Positions 1-8,800 of a DNA stretch of 64,000 bases are shown piece by piece; positions within the stretch are counted from its first letter, which is position 1; each line of letters starts with the position of its first letter. The notes beneath the pieces are model-generated. The model was not told the origin of the DNA. It saw only the letters and a program-made list of their open reading frames with translations, and did no database searches. Source of the stretch: Geodermatophilus arenarius (GTDB lineage Bacteria > Actinomycetota > Actinomycetes > Mycobacteriales > Geodermatophilaceae); NCBI RefSeq assembly GCF_042654585.1, contig NZ_JBHSGR010000011.1:85055-149054 (forward strand), in the 5' to 3' direction. Made by a program: the position numbers and the translations under genes.

Positions 1-560
1 TCTGGCAGGGCGGCTACCAGACCTTCGAGGGCAGGTACCTGCAGCTCGAGGACGCCCGGGTGTTCGACCTGCCCGACGAGCTCCCGGTCATCGCGGTCGC
101 CAGCGGCGGGCACAACGCGTCGGAGCTGGCCGCCCAGTACGGCGACGGGCTGTTCGCCACCGAGCCGCGCGAGGACCTCGTCGGCGCCTTCCGCGACGCC
201 GGCGGCAAGGGCCCGCTCTACGCCGAGGTGCCGATGGCGTGGGCGCAGGACGAGCAGTCCGCCGTCGAGGAGGCGCTGAGGACCAGCCGCTGGGCGCTCA
301 CCGGCTGGAAGGTCATGAGCGAGCTGCCCAACCCGGTCAACTTCGACGCCGCCAGCCAGACGGTGAGGGAGGACGACATCCGGGGGCAGTTCTCCGTCGG
401 GCCTGACCCGGAGAAGCACCTGCAGCAGGCGCAGCCCTACGTCGACGCCGGCTTCGACCACCTCGTCCTGCAGAACGTCGGCCCGGACCCCGACGGGTTC
501 ATCGACGCCTGCGCCGGCGGGCTCATCGAGCGGGTCAAGGAGCTCAAGCCCTCGGCGTGA
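1..560 (+). CDS. F420-dependent LLM-class oxidoreductase (partial, C-terminal part)
   Basis: The gene enters the window already open (first full codon at base 3) and ends at TGA 558-560, leaving about 185 residues. The visible part begins WQGGYQTFEGRYL and continues with the ASGGHNASELAAQYGDGLF stretch typical of luciferase-like TIM-barrel enzymes that use coenzyme F420. It most resembles the TIGR03557 family, relatives of F420-dependent glucose-6-phosphate dehydrogenase (family knowledge). The C-terminal VDAGFDHLVLQNVGPD segment matches the last barrel strands of that family. The substrate cannot be told from this piece, and the N-terminal F420-binding half lies outside the window. Confidence 0.82.
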   Translation, partial: WQGGYQTFEGRYLQLEDARVFDLPDELPVIAVASGGHNASELAAQYGDGLFATEPREDLVGAFRDAGGKGPLYAEVPMAWAQDEQSAVEEALRTSRWALTGWKVMSELPNPVNFDAASQTVREDDIRGQFSVGPDPEKHLQQAQPYVDAGFDHLVLQNVGPDPDGFIDACAGGLIERVKELKPSA

Positions 561-663
561 CGGCTCTCGTCAGGACACCGTCCCTGCCGGGTTCCGCAAC
601 GGACCTGCCAGGGTGCGCGGCGGGCGGGGGAGGAGCGGACGGACGGCGGCACACTCGCCGACC

Positions 664-1260
664 GTGACCGCCTCCCTCCCCGCCCTGCCCGACACCGCCG
701 CCTGCCGCCTCGCGCGGGAGGTGGCGGAGCAGTTCAGCTCACCGGCGCTGGTGAACCACTGCCTGCGCTCCTACCTGTGGGCCGCCGACCACGCCGCCCG
801 GCACGGCATCGCGTTCGACGAGGAGCTGCTGTTCGTCGCGGCGATGGTGCACGACATCGGCCTGGTGCCGGTCTTCGACAGCGCGACCGTGCCGTTCGAG
901 GAGGCCGGCGGGGCGGTCGGCTGGGTGTTCGCCGCGGGGGCGGGCTGGCCGGCCGCGCGGCGGCGCCGGGTCGCGGAGGTCGTCGTCGCGCACATGGCGC
1001 CGGAGGTCGACGTCGCCGCCGACCCCGAGGGACACCTGCTGGAGCTGGCCACCGGCCTCGACATCTCCGGCCGCGACCCGGACGCCTGGCCCGCCGGCCT
1101 GCGCGCCGCCGTCCTCGCGGAGTACCCGCGGCTGGGCCTCATCGGCGAGTTCGTCGCCTGCTTCGAGGACCAGGCCCGCCGCAAGCCGGACTCGCCGGCC
1201 GGCCGGTTCTCGGCGAACGGCTTCGCCGCCCGCGCCCGGGCCAACCCGCTCGACAGGTAG
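664..1260 (+). CDS. HD-domain phosphohydrolase-like protein
   Basis: A 198-residue protein. I chose GTG 664 because its N-terminus (MTASLPALPDTAACRLAREV) begins the helical domain directly. An upstream in-frame start at 613 would add an Arg/Gly-rich leader that looks non-coding. The HD motif is VHDIGL (His63-Asp64), with an earlier His in VNHCLRSY and a later VVAHMAPEVD metal-site candidate. This layout resembles small HD proteins of the cyanamide-hydratase-like group (family knowledge). The role is unknown. It is followed by an interspersed repeat and converges with the anti-sigma gene. Confidence 0.75.
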   Translation: MTASLPALPDTAACRLAREVAEQFSSPALVNHCLRSYLWAADHAARHGIAFDEELLFVAAMVHDIGLVPVFDSATVPFEEAGGAVGWVFAAGAGWPAARRRRVAEVVVAHMAPEVDVAADPEGHLLELATGLDISGRDPDAWPAGLRAAVLAEYPRLGLIGEFVACFEDQARRKPDSPAGRFSANGFAARARANPLDR

Positions 1261-1280
1261 TCGCCCTCCGGCCGCCTGCA

Positions 1281-1325
1281 GGGGCCCGCCGCGAGCCTGC
1301 GAGCGGTGGGGGGCAGGGGGTCCTT
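1281..1325. repeat. Interspersed 3'-end repeat, family R1, copy 1
   Basis: GC-rich element with core GCGAGCCTGCGAG and end GGGGGTCCTT. It lies 2 nt beyond the stop codon of the minus-strand gene at 1328. Related copies occur at 51689-51743 and 62975-63004. Read from the adjacent stop codon, it starts AAGGACCCCC, as does copy 3. It sits between two converging genes and may act as a terminator-like or REP-like element. Confidence 0.6.
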
Positions 1326-1327
1326 CG

Positions 1328-1756
1328 TCAGCTGCGGTCGAGCAGGCGCAGCGACGGGCGGCTGCTCAGCCGCTTCTCCAGGCTGACGCAGTGCCGGCCG
1401 TCGGGGTCGAGGCGGAAGTCCAGCCGGTCGACCAGCGCCTGCATGAGCGTGAGCCCCGCGCCGCGCTCGCCGTCGAGGCCGGCCCGGGTGGCCGCCTCCT
1501 CGGGGTCGAAGCCGGTGCCGTCGTCGACGACGGTGATCCGGCACAGCGCCCGGTCGATCTCCACCGACACCTGGTACTCGGCGTGGTCGCCGGCGTGCTG
1601 GACGACGTTCGCGCAGGCCTCGGTGAGCGCGAGCGTCGTCTCCTCGACGACGGCCTGCTCGATCCGCAGGTGCTCGAGCGCCTGCCGGCACAGGCCGCGG
1701 ACGAAGGGCACGCTGTCGACGTCGACGGGCAGCCGGACGGTGAACGCGATGTCCAT
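1328..1756 (-). CDS. RsbW/SpoIIAB-like anti-sigma factor serine kinase (HATPase)
   Basis: A 142-residue histidine-kinase-like ATPase. The Bergerat-fold boxes are visible: N box TEACANVVQHAG, G1 box VVDDGTGFD, and G2-like GERGAGLTLMQAL. Start ATG 1756 is supported by a GGGAGGGG ribosome site just upstream. Proteins of this class bind a sigma factor and phosphorylate a STAS antagonist (family knowledge). The STAS partner is divergently transcribed 67 bp away and a PP2C phosphatase follows, which makes a complete partner-switching set. No sigma gene is adjacent, so the target is unknown. Confidence 0.88.
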   Translation of the reverse strand: MDIAFTVRLPVDVDSVPFVRGLCRQALEHLRIEQAVVEETTLALTEACANVVQHAGDHAEYQVSVEIDRALCRITVVDDGTGFDPEEAATRAGLDGERGAGLTLMQALVDRLDFRLDPDGRHCVSLEKRLSSRPSLRLLDRS

Positions 1757-1823
1757 GCCGAGCCCCTCCCGTGACGGCGCGTACGCTCCTCGGGTCCGTT
1801 CCGGGTACCGAGGGAGCCTGATC

Positions 1824-2174
1824 GTGCTGTTCGCCGTCGACCGCGTGGCGGTGAACGGGCGGCCCGCGCTGAGGGTACGCGGTGAACTCGACATCGCCAC
1901 GGTGGCGCTCCTCGCCGCGTACGTCGACGACGAGCTGGCCGCCCACCCGCGATCCCTGGTCATCGACCTGACCGCCACCGTCTTCATGGACTCCTCCGGG
2001 GCCCGGCAGCTGGTCCGTGCCGCCAAGCAGGCCGCCGCGGCCGGGACCGCGCTGCAGGTCGTCTGCCCGCGGGACAACCAGCCGGTGCGCCTGGTCATCG
2101 ACCTGCTGGACCTGTCCCGCCTGGTGCCCGTCGTGGAGTCGGCGAGCCTGACCGACGGGGAGGTCGGGTCGTAG
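1824..2174 (+). CDS. STAS-domain anti-sigma factor antagonist (RsbV/SpoIIAA-like)
   Basis: A 116-residue single STAS domain. GTG 1824 is preceded by AGGGAG with good spacing. The motif FMDSSGARQLV holds the expected phosphorylatable serine (Ser58) and RGELDIATV is the typical first half of the fold. In its unphosphorylated form such a protein would bind the anti-sigma kinase and release the sigma factor. The phytochrome-phosphatase gene starts 11 bp downstream, so the two are probably co-transcribed and the phosphatase likely acts on this protein (inference). Confidence 0.9.
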   Translation: MLFAVDRVAVNGRPALRVRGELDIATVALLAAYVDDELAAHPRSLVIDLTATVFMDSSGARQLVRAAKQAAAAGTALQVVCPRDNQPVRLVIDLLDLSRLVPVVESASLTDGEVGS

Positions 2175-2185
2175 GGTCGGCCGCG

Positions 2186-4411
2186 ATGAGCGCCGCCCCG
2201 ACCCTCCCGTCCCCGGCTCCCGACCCGCTCCGCCGTGTGGTCGACGACGAGGCGCTCGCCCGCTGCGCCGAGGAGCCGATCGCCGTCCCCGGCGCGATCC
2301 AGCCGCACGGCGCGCTGCTCGCCGTCACCGAGCCCGACCTCGCCGTCGTCGTCGCCTCGGCCAACGCCGCCGCCGTCCTCGGCACCGACCCCACCGGCCG
2401 CACGCTGGCCGACCTGCTGACCCCCGCCGAGATCGACCGGCTGCGGGCGGCGCTGGCCGCGGACCTCGTCGAGGCCGACCCGCTGCGGGTGGCGCCCGCC
2501 GGCACCGAGCTGGACCTGGTCCTGTCCCGCAGCGGCGACCTGCTGGTCACCGAGTGGGAGCCGGTCGCCGGCGCCGGGCAGGCCGGCGCGGCCTGGCACC
2601 GGCGGCTGCCGACCGTGCTGCAGCGGCTGTCCGCGCCGACGTCGCTGGAGGGGCTGACCGCCGTCCTGGCCCGCGAGGTGCGGGCGCTGACCGGCTTCGA
2701 CCGGGTGATGGTCTACCGCTTCGACGCCGAGTGGAACGGCGAGGTGGTCGCCGAGGACCGGCGGGCGGACCTCGAGCCCTTCCTCGGCCTGCACTACCCG
2801 GCCGGTGACATCCCCGCCCAGGCCCGCGCCCTCTACGCCACCAACTGGATGCGGCTGATCCCCGACGCCACCTACACGCCGGTCCCGCTGGAGCCGCCGC
2901 TGGTGCCGGGGACGGGGCGGCCGCTGGACCTGTCCGGCGCGGTGCTGCGCAGCGTCTCGCCGGTGCACCTGGAGTACCTGGCCAACATGGGCGTCACCGC
3001 GTCGATGTCGGTGTCGCTCATCGACCGCGGGAAGCTCTGGGGACTCGTCGCCTGCCACGGCTACAGCGGCGCCCACCGCCCCTCCTACGCCGACCGCACC
3101 GCCGCGGAGTTCCTCGGCCGCACCGCCTCGCTGCTGCTGCACACCACCGTCGAGGCCGGCGAGCGCGACCGGGTGGTCGCCGTCGCGCAACGGGAGGCGG
3201 AGCTGGTGGCCGCGATCGGCCGCACGCCGCGCACGCCCGCGGCCGCGCTCGTGGACGGGGACCTCACCGCGCTGGACCTGCTGCCCGCCGCCGGCGCCGC
3301 GGTCCGCCTCGACGGGCGGCTGCACCTGCTCGGGCGCACCCCGCCGGCCGAGCGGGTCGCTGCCGTCGTCCCCGCGGTGCTGCGGGTCGGCGGCGCGACC
3401 GACCGGCTCACCCTCGCGCTGCCCGGCTTCGAGGACCTCGCCGACGACGCCAGCGGCGTGCTCGCCGTCGAGGTCGGCGGCGGGCGCGGCGACTTCCTGG
3501 CGTGGTTCCGACCCGAGACCCCGCGCGAGGTCAGCTGGGGCGGCGACCCGCACACGTCGAAGGTCACCGACGGGCGGCTGTCCCCGCGCCGGTCGTTCGC
3601 CCGCTGGACCGAGACCGTGCGCGGCACCGCCCGCCCGTGGCGCGAGCACGAGGTCGCCGCCGCCCGCGCGCTGGCCGGCCACCTCGGCGAGGCGAGGCTC
3701 GCCCGCGCCGGCGAGGACGACCGGCTCTCGGCCGCGCTGCAGCGCACCCTGTTGCTCGAGGAGCTGCCCAAGGTGCCCGGCGTCGCGCTCGGCGCGCGGT
3801 ACCGGCCGAGCGAGGCCGACGTCGTCGGCGGCGACTGGTACGACCTGGTGCCGCTGCCCAGCGGCCGGCTGGCCGTGGTGCTCGGCGACGTCGCCGGGCA
3901 CGGCCTGACCGCCGCGTCGGTGACCGCCCAGCTGCGGCACGCGCTGCGCGCCGCGCTGCTGCGCGACGAGGGCCCGGCCGCGGCGCTGGCCGAGCTCAAC
4001 CGCCTGGTCGCCGCGCTGCTGCCGGGGGAGATGGCGACCGCCCTCGTCGTCCAGCTCGACCCGGCCGGCGGCGCGCTGGCGCTGGCCAACGCCGGGCACC
4101 TGCCCGCCGTGCACGCGCACGACGGCGCCGCGCGGCTGGTCACCGACGGCCGCGGGCCGGCGCTCGGCCTCCTCGACGACGCCGACTTCCCCGAGGTGGA
4201 GCTGCGGCTGGACCCCGGCGACCGGCTGCTGCTCTACAGCGACGGGCTGGTCGAGCGGCGCGACCGCCCGCTGCCCGAGGGCCTGGAGGCGGTGCGCGCG
4301 ACGGTGGCGGGCCTGGCCGGGGAGCCGCAGGAGGTCGTGGACGGCGTCGTCGCGGCGCTGGACCCCGCGGGCACCGACGACGTCACCGTGGTGGGGCTGG
4401 CCCGGGTCTAG
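2186..4411 (+). CDS. Bacteriophytochrome with PP2C (SpoIIE-type) phosphatase output
   Basis: A 741-residue protein. The N-terminus is a phytochrome PAS domain: Cys27 lies in LARCAEEPIAVPGAIQPHG, the position where bacteriophytochromes attach biliverdin. A GAF domain follows (about 150-325) with PAGDIP near residue 207, a variant of the PxSDIP motif, and a conserved ACH motif near 290. The PHY domain (about 340-510) has the tongue motif PRRSF. Residues about 530-740 form a PP2C phosphatase with GGDWYD, GDVAGHG, YSDGL and DDVTV metal-site motifs. There is no histidine kinase. The predicted role is a red/far-red light-controlled phosphatase acting on the upstream STAS protein. The stop codon overlaps that of ilvA tail to tail (CTAG). 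Confidence 0.92.
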   Translation: MSAAPTLPSPAPDPLRRVVDDEALARCAEEPIAVPGAIQPHGALLAVTEPDLAVVVASANAAAVLGTDPTGRTLADLLTPAEIDRLRAALAADLVEADPLRVAPAGTELDLVLSRSGDLLVTEWEPVAGAGQAGAAWHRRLPTVLQRLSAPTSLEGLTAVLAREVRALTGFDRVMVYRFDAEWNGEVVAEDRRADLEPFLGLHYPAGDIPAQARALYATNWMRLIPDATYTPVPLEPPLVPGTGRPLDLSGAVLRSVSPVHLEYLANMGVTASMSVSLIDRGKLWGLVACHGYSGAHRPSYADRTAAEFLGRTASLLLHTTVEAGERDRVVAVAQREAELVAAIGRTPRTPAAALVDGDLTALDLLPAAGAAVRLDGRLHLLGRTPPAERVAAVVPAVLRVGGATDRLTLALPGFEDLADDASGVLAVEVGGGRGDFLAWFRPETPREVSWGGDPHTSKVTDGRLSPRRSFARWTETVRGTARPWREHEVAAARALAGHLGEARLARAGEDDRLSAALQRTLLLEELPKVPGVALGARYRPSEADVVGGDWYDLVPLPSGRLAVVLGDVAGHGLTAASVTAQLRHALRAALLRDEGPAAALAELNRLVAALLPGEMATALVVQLDPAGGALALANAGHLPAVHAHDGAARLVTDGRGPALGLLDDADFPEVELRLDPGDRLLLYSDGLVERRDRPLPEGLEAVRATVAGLAGEPQEVVDGVVAALDPAGTDDVTVVGLARV

Positions 4412-5709
4412 CCGGGGGCGCCGCCGCGGACGAGGTAGCGGTAGGCCGGGGAGTCCGGCGCCAGGTGCTGGATGCGCAGCGGGTTCGCGGCGATCCGGTC
4501 GAGCAGGCCGGGCAGCGCGGAGGCGGTGCCGAGCTCGATGCCGGTGAGCGCGGCGCCGGTCTCCCGCTCGTCCCGCTTGACGTACTCGAACAGCACGATG
4601 TCGTCGTCGGGACCGAGCACGTCGTCGAGGAAGCGGCGCAGCGCGCCGGGCTCCTGGGGGAACTCCACGAGGAAGTAGTGCTTGAGCCCCTGGTGCACCA
4701 GGGAGCGCTCGATGACCTCGGCGTACCGGCTGACGTCGTTGTTGCCGCCGGACAGCACGCAGACCACCGTCTGCCCCGGCTCGACCCGCACGGTGCCGCC
4801 GGTGAGCGCGGCGGAGGCCAGCGCGCCCGCGGGCTCGGCGATGATCCCGTCGACCTGGTACAGGTCGAGCATCTCGGTGCAGACCCGGCCCTCGGGGACG
4901 GCGACCAGCTCGGCGCCGCAGTCGCGCACCAGCGGGTGGGTGACCGCCCCGGCCCGCCGGACCGCGGCGCCGTCGACGAAGGTGTCGATCTCCGCCAGCT
5001 CGACCGGCCGCCCGGCGGCCAGGGCCGCGGCCATGCTCGCCGCGCCCGCCGGCTCCACCCCGACCACCCGGGTGCCGGGGGCGGCCTGCGCGAGCCAGGT
5101 ACCGCAGCCGGCCAGCAGCCCGCCCCCTCCGAGCGGCAGGACGACGACGTCGGGCGCGCGGCCGCCGAGCTGGTCGAGCACCTCCACCGCGACGGTCGCC
5201 TGCCCGACGACGACCGGCCAGGCGTCGAACGCCGGGACCAGCGTGGCGCCGGTCGTGCGGGCGTGCGCCGCGGCGGCGGCCGCGGCGTCGTCGTAGGTGT
5301 CGCCGGTGACGACGAGCTCGACGGTGTCCCCGCCGAGGGCCTGGATGCGGGCGCGCTTCTGGCGCGGCGTCGTGCCGGGGACGAAGACCGCGCCGCGCAC
5401 GCCGAGCGCCCGGCAGGCGTACGCGACGCCCTGGCCGTGGTTGCCGGCGCTCGCGCAGACCACGCCGGCGGCGCGGGCGGCGTCGTCGAGGCGGCTGATC
5501 GTGTTGTACGCGCCGCGGACCTTGTACGAGCGGCCGACCTGCAGGTCCTCCCGCTTGAGCCACACGTGGGCGCCGGTGAGTGCGGAGAGCCGCTCGTTGC
5601 GCTGCAGCGGCGTGCGCTCGGCGACCCCGGCCAGCCGCCCGACGGCGTCGCGCACGTCGGCGGCGAAGTCCCGGATCGCGGTCGCCTCGGTCGTCCCGGC
5701 GGTGCTCAC
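4408..5709 (-). CDS. ilvA: Threonine ammonia-lyase (threonine dehydratase), biosynthetic
   Basis: A 433-residue PLP enzyme converting threonine to 2-oxobutanoate, the first step towards isoleucine. The PLP lysine is Lys63 in SYKVRGAYN. SAGNHGQGVA and PLGGGGLLAG are the substrate- and phosphate-binding loops. The C-terminal part (from about 345, with EFPQEPGALRRFLDDV) is the ACT-like regulatory domain of the shorter actinobacterial IlvA type. Start GTG 5709 has GGAGGATGGAG upstream; an ATG inside that site is in another frame. It is encoded alone. Confidence 0.93.
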   Translation of the reverse strand: MSTAGTTEATAIRDFAADVRDAVGRLAGVAERTPLQRNERLSALTGAHVWLKREDLQVGRSYKVRGAYNTISRLDDAARAAGVVCASAGNHGQGVAYACRALGVRGAVFVPGTTPRQKRARIQALGGDTVELVVTGDTYDDAAAAAAAHARTTGATLVPAFDAWPVVVGQATVAVEVLDQLGGRAPDVVVLPLGGGGLLAGCGTWLAQAAPGTRVVGVEPAGAASMAAALAAGRPVELAEIDTFVDGAAVRRAGAVTHPLVRDCGAELVAVPEGRVCTEMLDLYQVDGIIAEPAGALASAALTGGTVRVEPGQTVVCVLSGGNNDVSRYAEVIERSLVHQGLKHYFLVEFPQEPGALRRFLDDVLGPDDDIVLFEYVKRDERETGAALTGIELGTASALPGLLDRIAANPLRIQHLAPDSPAYRYLVRGGAPG

Positions 5710-5748
5710 GGTGCTCCATCCTCCCCGCAGCCGGGGTGCTCCTGCGGA

Positions 5749-5788
5749 CGGTCGTGCTCTGCCTGCACCTGTGTGCAGAGCACGACCG
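5749..5788 (-). terminator. Hairpin terminator downstream of the helicase gene
   Basis: Perfect 14-bp inverted repeat (CGGTCGTGCTCTGC and its complement) with a 12-nt loop, lying 13 nt beyond the helicase stop codon. There is no T-tract, as is usual in this genome. Confidence 0.8.
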
Positions 5789-5801
5789 CGTGGCGGAGAG
5801 G

Positions 5802-8800
5802 TCAGCGGGCGGTGAGCCGGCCGTCGTCGCCGGCGGTGACCCGCCCGGCGGCGGTGACGCGGGCCAGCGCCCGGGCCAGCAGCGGCGCCAGCGACGGCGT
5901 GCGGCGGCGGTAGCCGAACACCTCGCCGGTGCGCAGGAACAGCTCGTCCTGGGTCAGGCCGTCGGACGCGCGGCACAGGGCGACCATCGCGTTGCCGACC
6001 TCCTGCACCGGCACCTGCTCGAGCGGGCGTGCGGTGCTGGTGGCCTGGCGGCGGAACGCGGTCCAGGTCTCCCGGTCCAGCGTCCCGGGCCAGACGACGT
6101 CGCCGTCGAGCGAGCCCTCGGGCAGCAGGGCCAGCAGCGCGTCGCGGCGGGCCTCGCTCACCCGGGTCAGCCCGAACGCGCCGGCGGCCAGCCGCGCGAG
6201 GCGGTCGCGGTGCACCGGCCCCTCCGCCTTGACCCCGGCGGTCAGGACGCGCCGCACGAGCCGGGCGTTGCGCGGGTCGGCCAGGTCGTCGAGGACCTTG
6301 CGGTCGCCCGCGGGCCTGGGCGCCCACGCGCGGAACCGCAGCTCCTGCGCGGGCTCCTCGACGGGGTCGGGGACGACGGTCAGCGGCACCGGGGTCACCG
6401 GCGTCGTCACCACCGGGGCCTCGACCGGCGCGTGCCGCGGCACCGGCAGCGCGGTGACCGCGGCCGACACCATCGAGCGCAGCGTCGGCAGCCCGCGGGA
6501 CTCCGGCTCGGGGTCGGGCTGCGGCTCGGTCTCCCGCTCCGGCTCGGCGACGGGGAGCTCGACGACGGGGGCGGGGACGTCGTCCACCACGGTGAGGGCG
6601 GCGGCCGGGGGAGCGGGTGCCGGCTCGGGGACCGCGGCCACCGCCGCGACCAGGCGGTCGAGGACGGCGTCGCGGTCGCGCAGCCACGAGGGCAGCCACA
6701 CCCGCTCGACGACGGGCCAGCCGAGCATCCCGGACAGCACCTCGACAGGGAGGCCGTCGCGGTCGCCGACGGTGCGGCGGCGCGCCCACTCGGGGCCGTC
6801 GAGCAGCACCGCCATGACCGGGCTGTCCGGCGTGGCGGCCCGGGCCACGGACAGGTCGACGCGGAACTCCGACAGGCCGACGTCGGTGCGCACCGCCAGC
6901 CCGCGCCCGCGCAGCGCCGCGGCGATCTCCTCGCGGTGCCGGTCGGGCACCGACGGCCGCCGGGCCTCGCGGGGCAGCGCGTCGGTGCCGAGCGCCGCCA
7001 GGTCGAGGTAGGCGCGCAGGTGCTTGATGCCCAGCGACGACGTCTGCTCCGCGCGCAGCGCCGACGGGTCGAAGGAGGAGAAGACGACGACCTGCCGCCG
7101 GGCGCGGGTGATCGCCACGTTGAGCCGGCGCTCGCCGCCCACCCGGTTGAGCGGGCCGAAGTTCAGCGGCAGCACGCCGCGGTCGTCGGGGCTGAAGCCG
7201 GTGGAGAACAGCACGACGTCGCGCTCGTCGCCCTGCACGTTCTCCAGGTTCTTGACGAACAGGCCCTCGCCGTCGGTGCGGTCCAGCGCCTCGGTCAGCC
7301 GCTCGTCGCCGGCGTCGCGCAGCAGCGACTCGATGTAGGCCCGCTGCTGGGTGTTGAAGGTGACCACGCCGATCGACGGCACCGCTGTGGCATCCCCGCC
7401 CGTACCCGCGTCGAACCGGCGGCGGACCTCGGCGACGACGGCCTTGGCCTCCATCGGGTTGGTGCGCAGCAGCCGGCCGGCGCCGGCGCGGTGGAAGGTG
7501 CCCTGCACGCGGACCAGCGAGATGCCGCGGCCGTCGACGTCGGGCGAGGGCCGCCCGTGGGTGGGCGCCGGGAACGACGACAGCCGGTTCTCGTAGTAGT
7601 GCGCGTTGCTGAACGCGATCAGCGACTCGTCCTGGCTGCGGTAGTGCCAGGACAGCCAGTGCCGCGGCACCCGCGCCTGCACGCACTCGGAGAGGATCGA
7701 CTCCTCGTCCTCGACGGCGGTGCCGAGCAGCTCGGCGAGCTCGTCGTCGAGGACGGACACCGGCTCGGCGAACGACGTCGGCGGCATCTGCTCGCTGTCC
7801 CCGACGACCACGGCGGCCTTGGCCCGGCCGAGCGCGCCGACGGCGTCGGCGACGCGGATCTGCGAGGCCTCGTCGAAGACCACCAGGTCGAACAACCCGG
7901 CCCGCGCGGGGAAGAACCGCGCCACCGAGTCGGGGCTGACCAGCACGCACGGCACGACCGCGGTGACCAGGTCGCCGTACTCGGCCAGCAGCGCGCGCAC
8001 GCCCAGGCCCCGGCGGGAGCGGCCGAGCTCGCGCTGCAGGGCGCCGAGCCGGTCGTCGGCGGTGCCGTCAGAGGCGGTGCCGTCAGAGGCGAGGCCGAGG
8101 TCCCGGCCGGCCAGCACCTCGGCCGGCAGCGCGGCGGCCAGGTGCCGGCGCACCGCGCGGGAGGCGGCGGTGAAGCGGGTGATCGCCTTGCCGTGCGCGG
8201 CCTCGTCGAAGCCGTCCAGCCCGGTGGCGGCGCGGCGCTCGGCCGACGACGCGGCGGCCAGGCCGTGCTCGAACGCGCGCGGGGCGTCCTCGGCGGGCAG
8301 CCGGCCCGACACCAGCGCGGCGCGGGCCTCGGTGAGCCCGGCGGCGCGCAGCGGCTCGAGGGTGTCGAGGAACTCCGCCCAGCGGCGCAGCGAGATCAGC
8401 CCGCTGTGCTCGACGCCGCGCTCGGGCCGGGTCATCGCCCAGCGCAGCACCACGCCGTCGTCACCGCACCAGGCGGCCAGCGCGGCCGGGGTGCTGGAGC
8501 AGACCCGCAGCAGCGCGTCGAGCCCGTCGCGCAGCCGGACGACGGCGGCGGCCGCGGCGGCGTCCGGCCCGGGCCCGGCGACGACGTAGCGGCGCAGCGC
8601 GACGGCGAACTCGCGGGCGCTGTCGACGACCGCGCCGGCGCGGCGCAGCCAGGCGACCTGCCCGTCGAGCAGCGTGGGCTCCAGCAGCGGGTTCCACCCG
8701 GCCGGCACCGACAGACCGGGGATGACCGAGGCGCGGGCGGCGATCCCGGTGGCGGCGGTCTGCAGCCGCCACAGCGAGGCGGTGAGCTCGGCGACGTCGC

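Noticed and set aside
613..663. Upstream start for the HD-domain gene
   Set aside because: The extra residues are Gly/Arg-rich and unlike the family; GTG 664 starts the recognisable domain.
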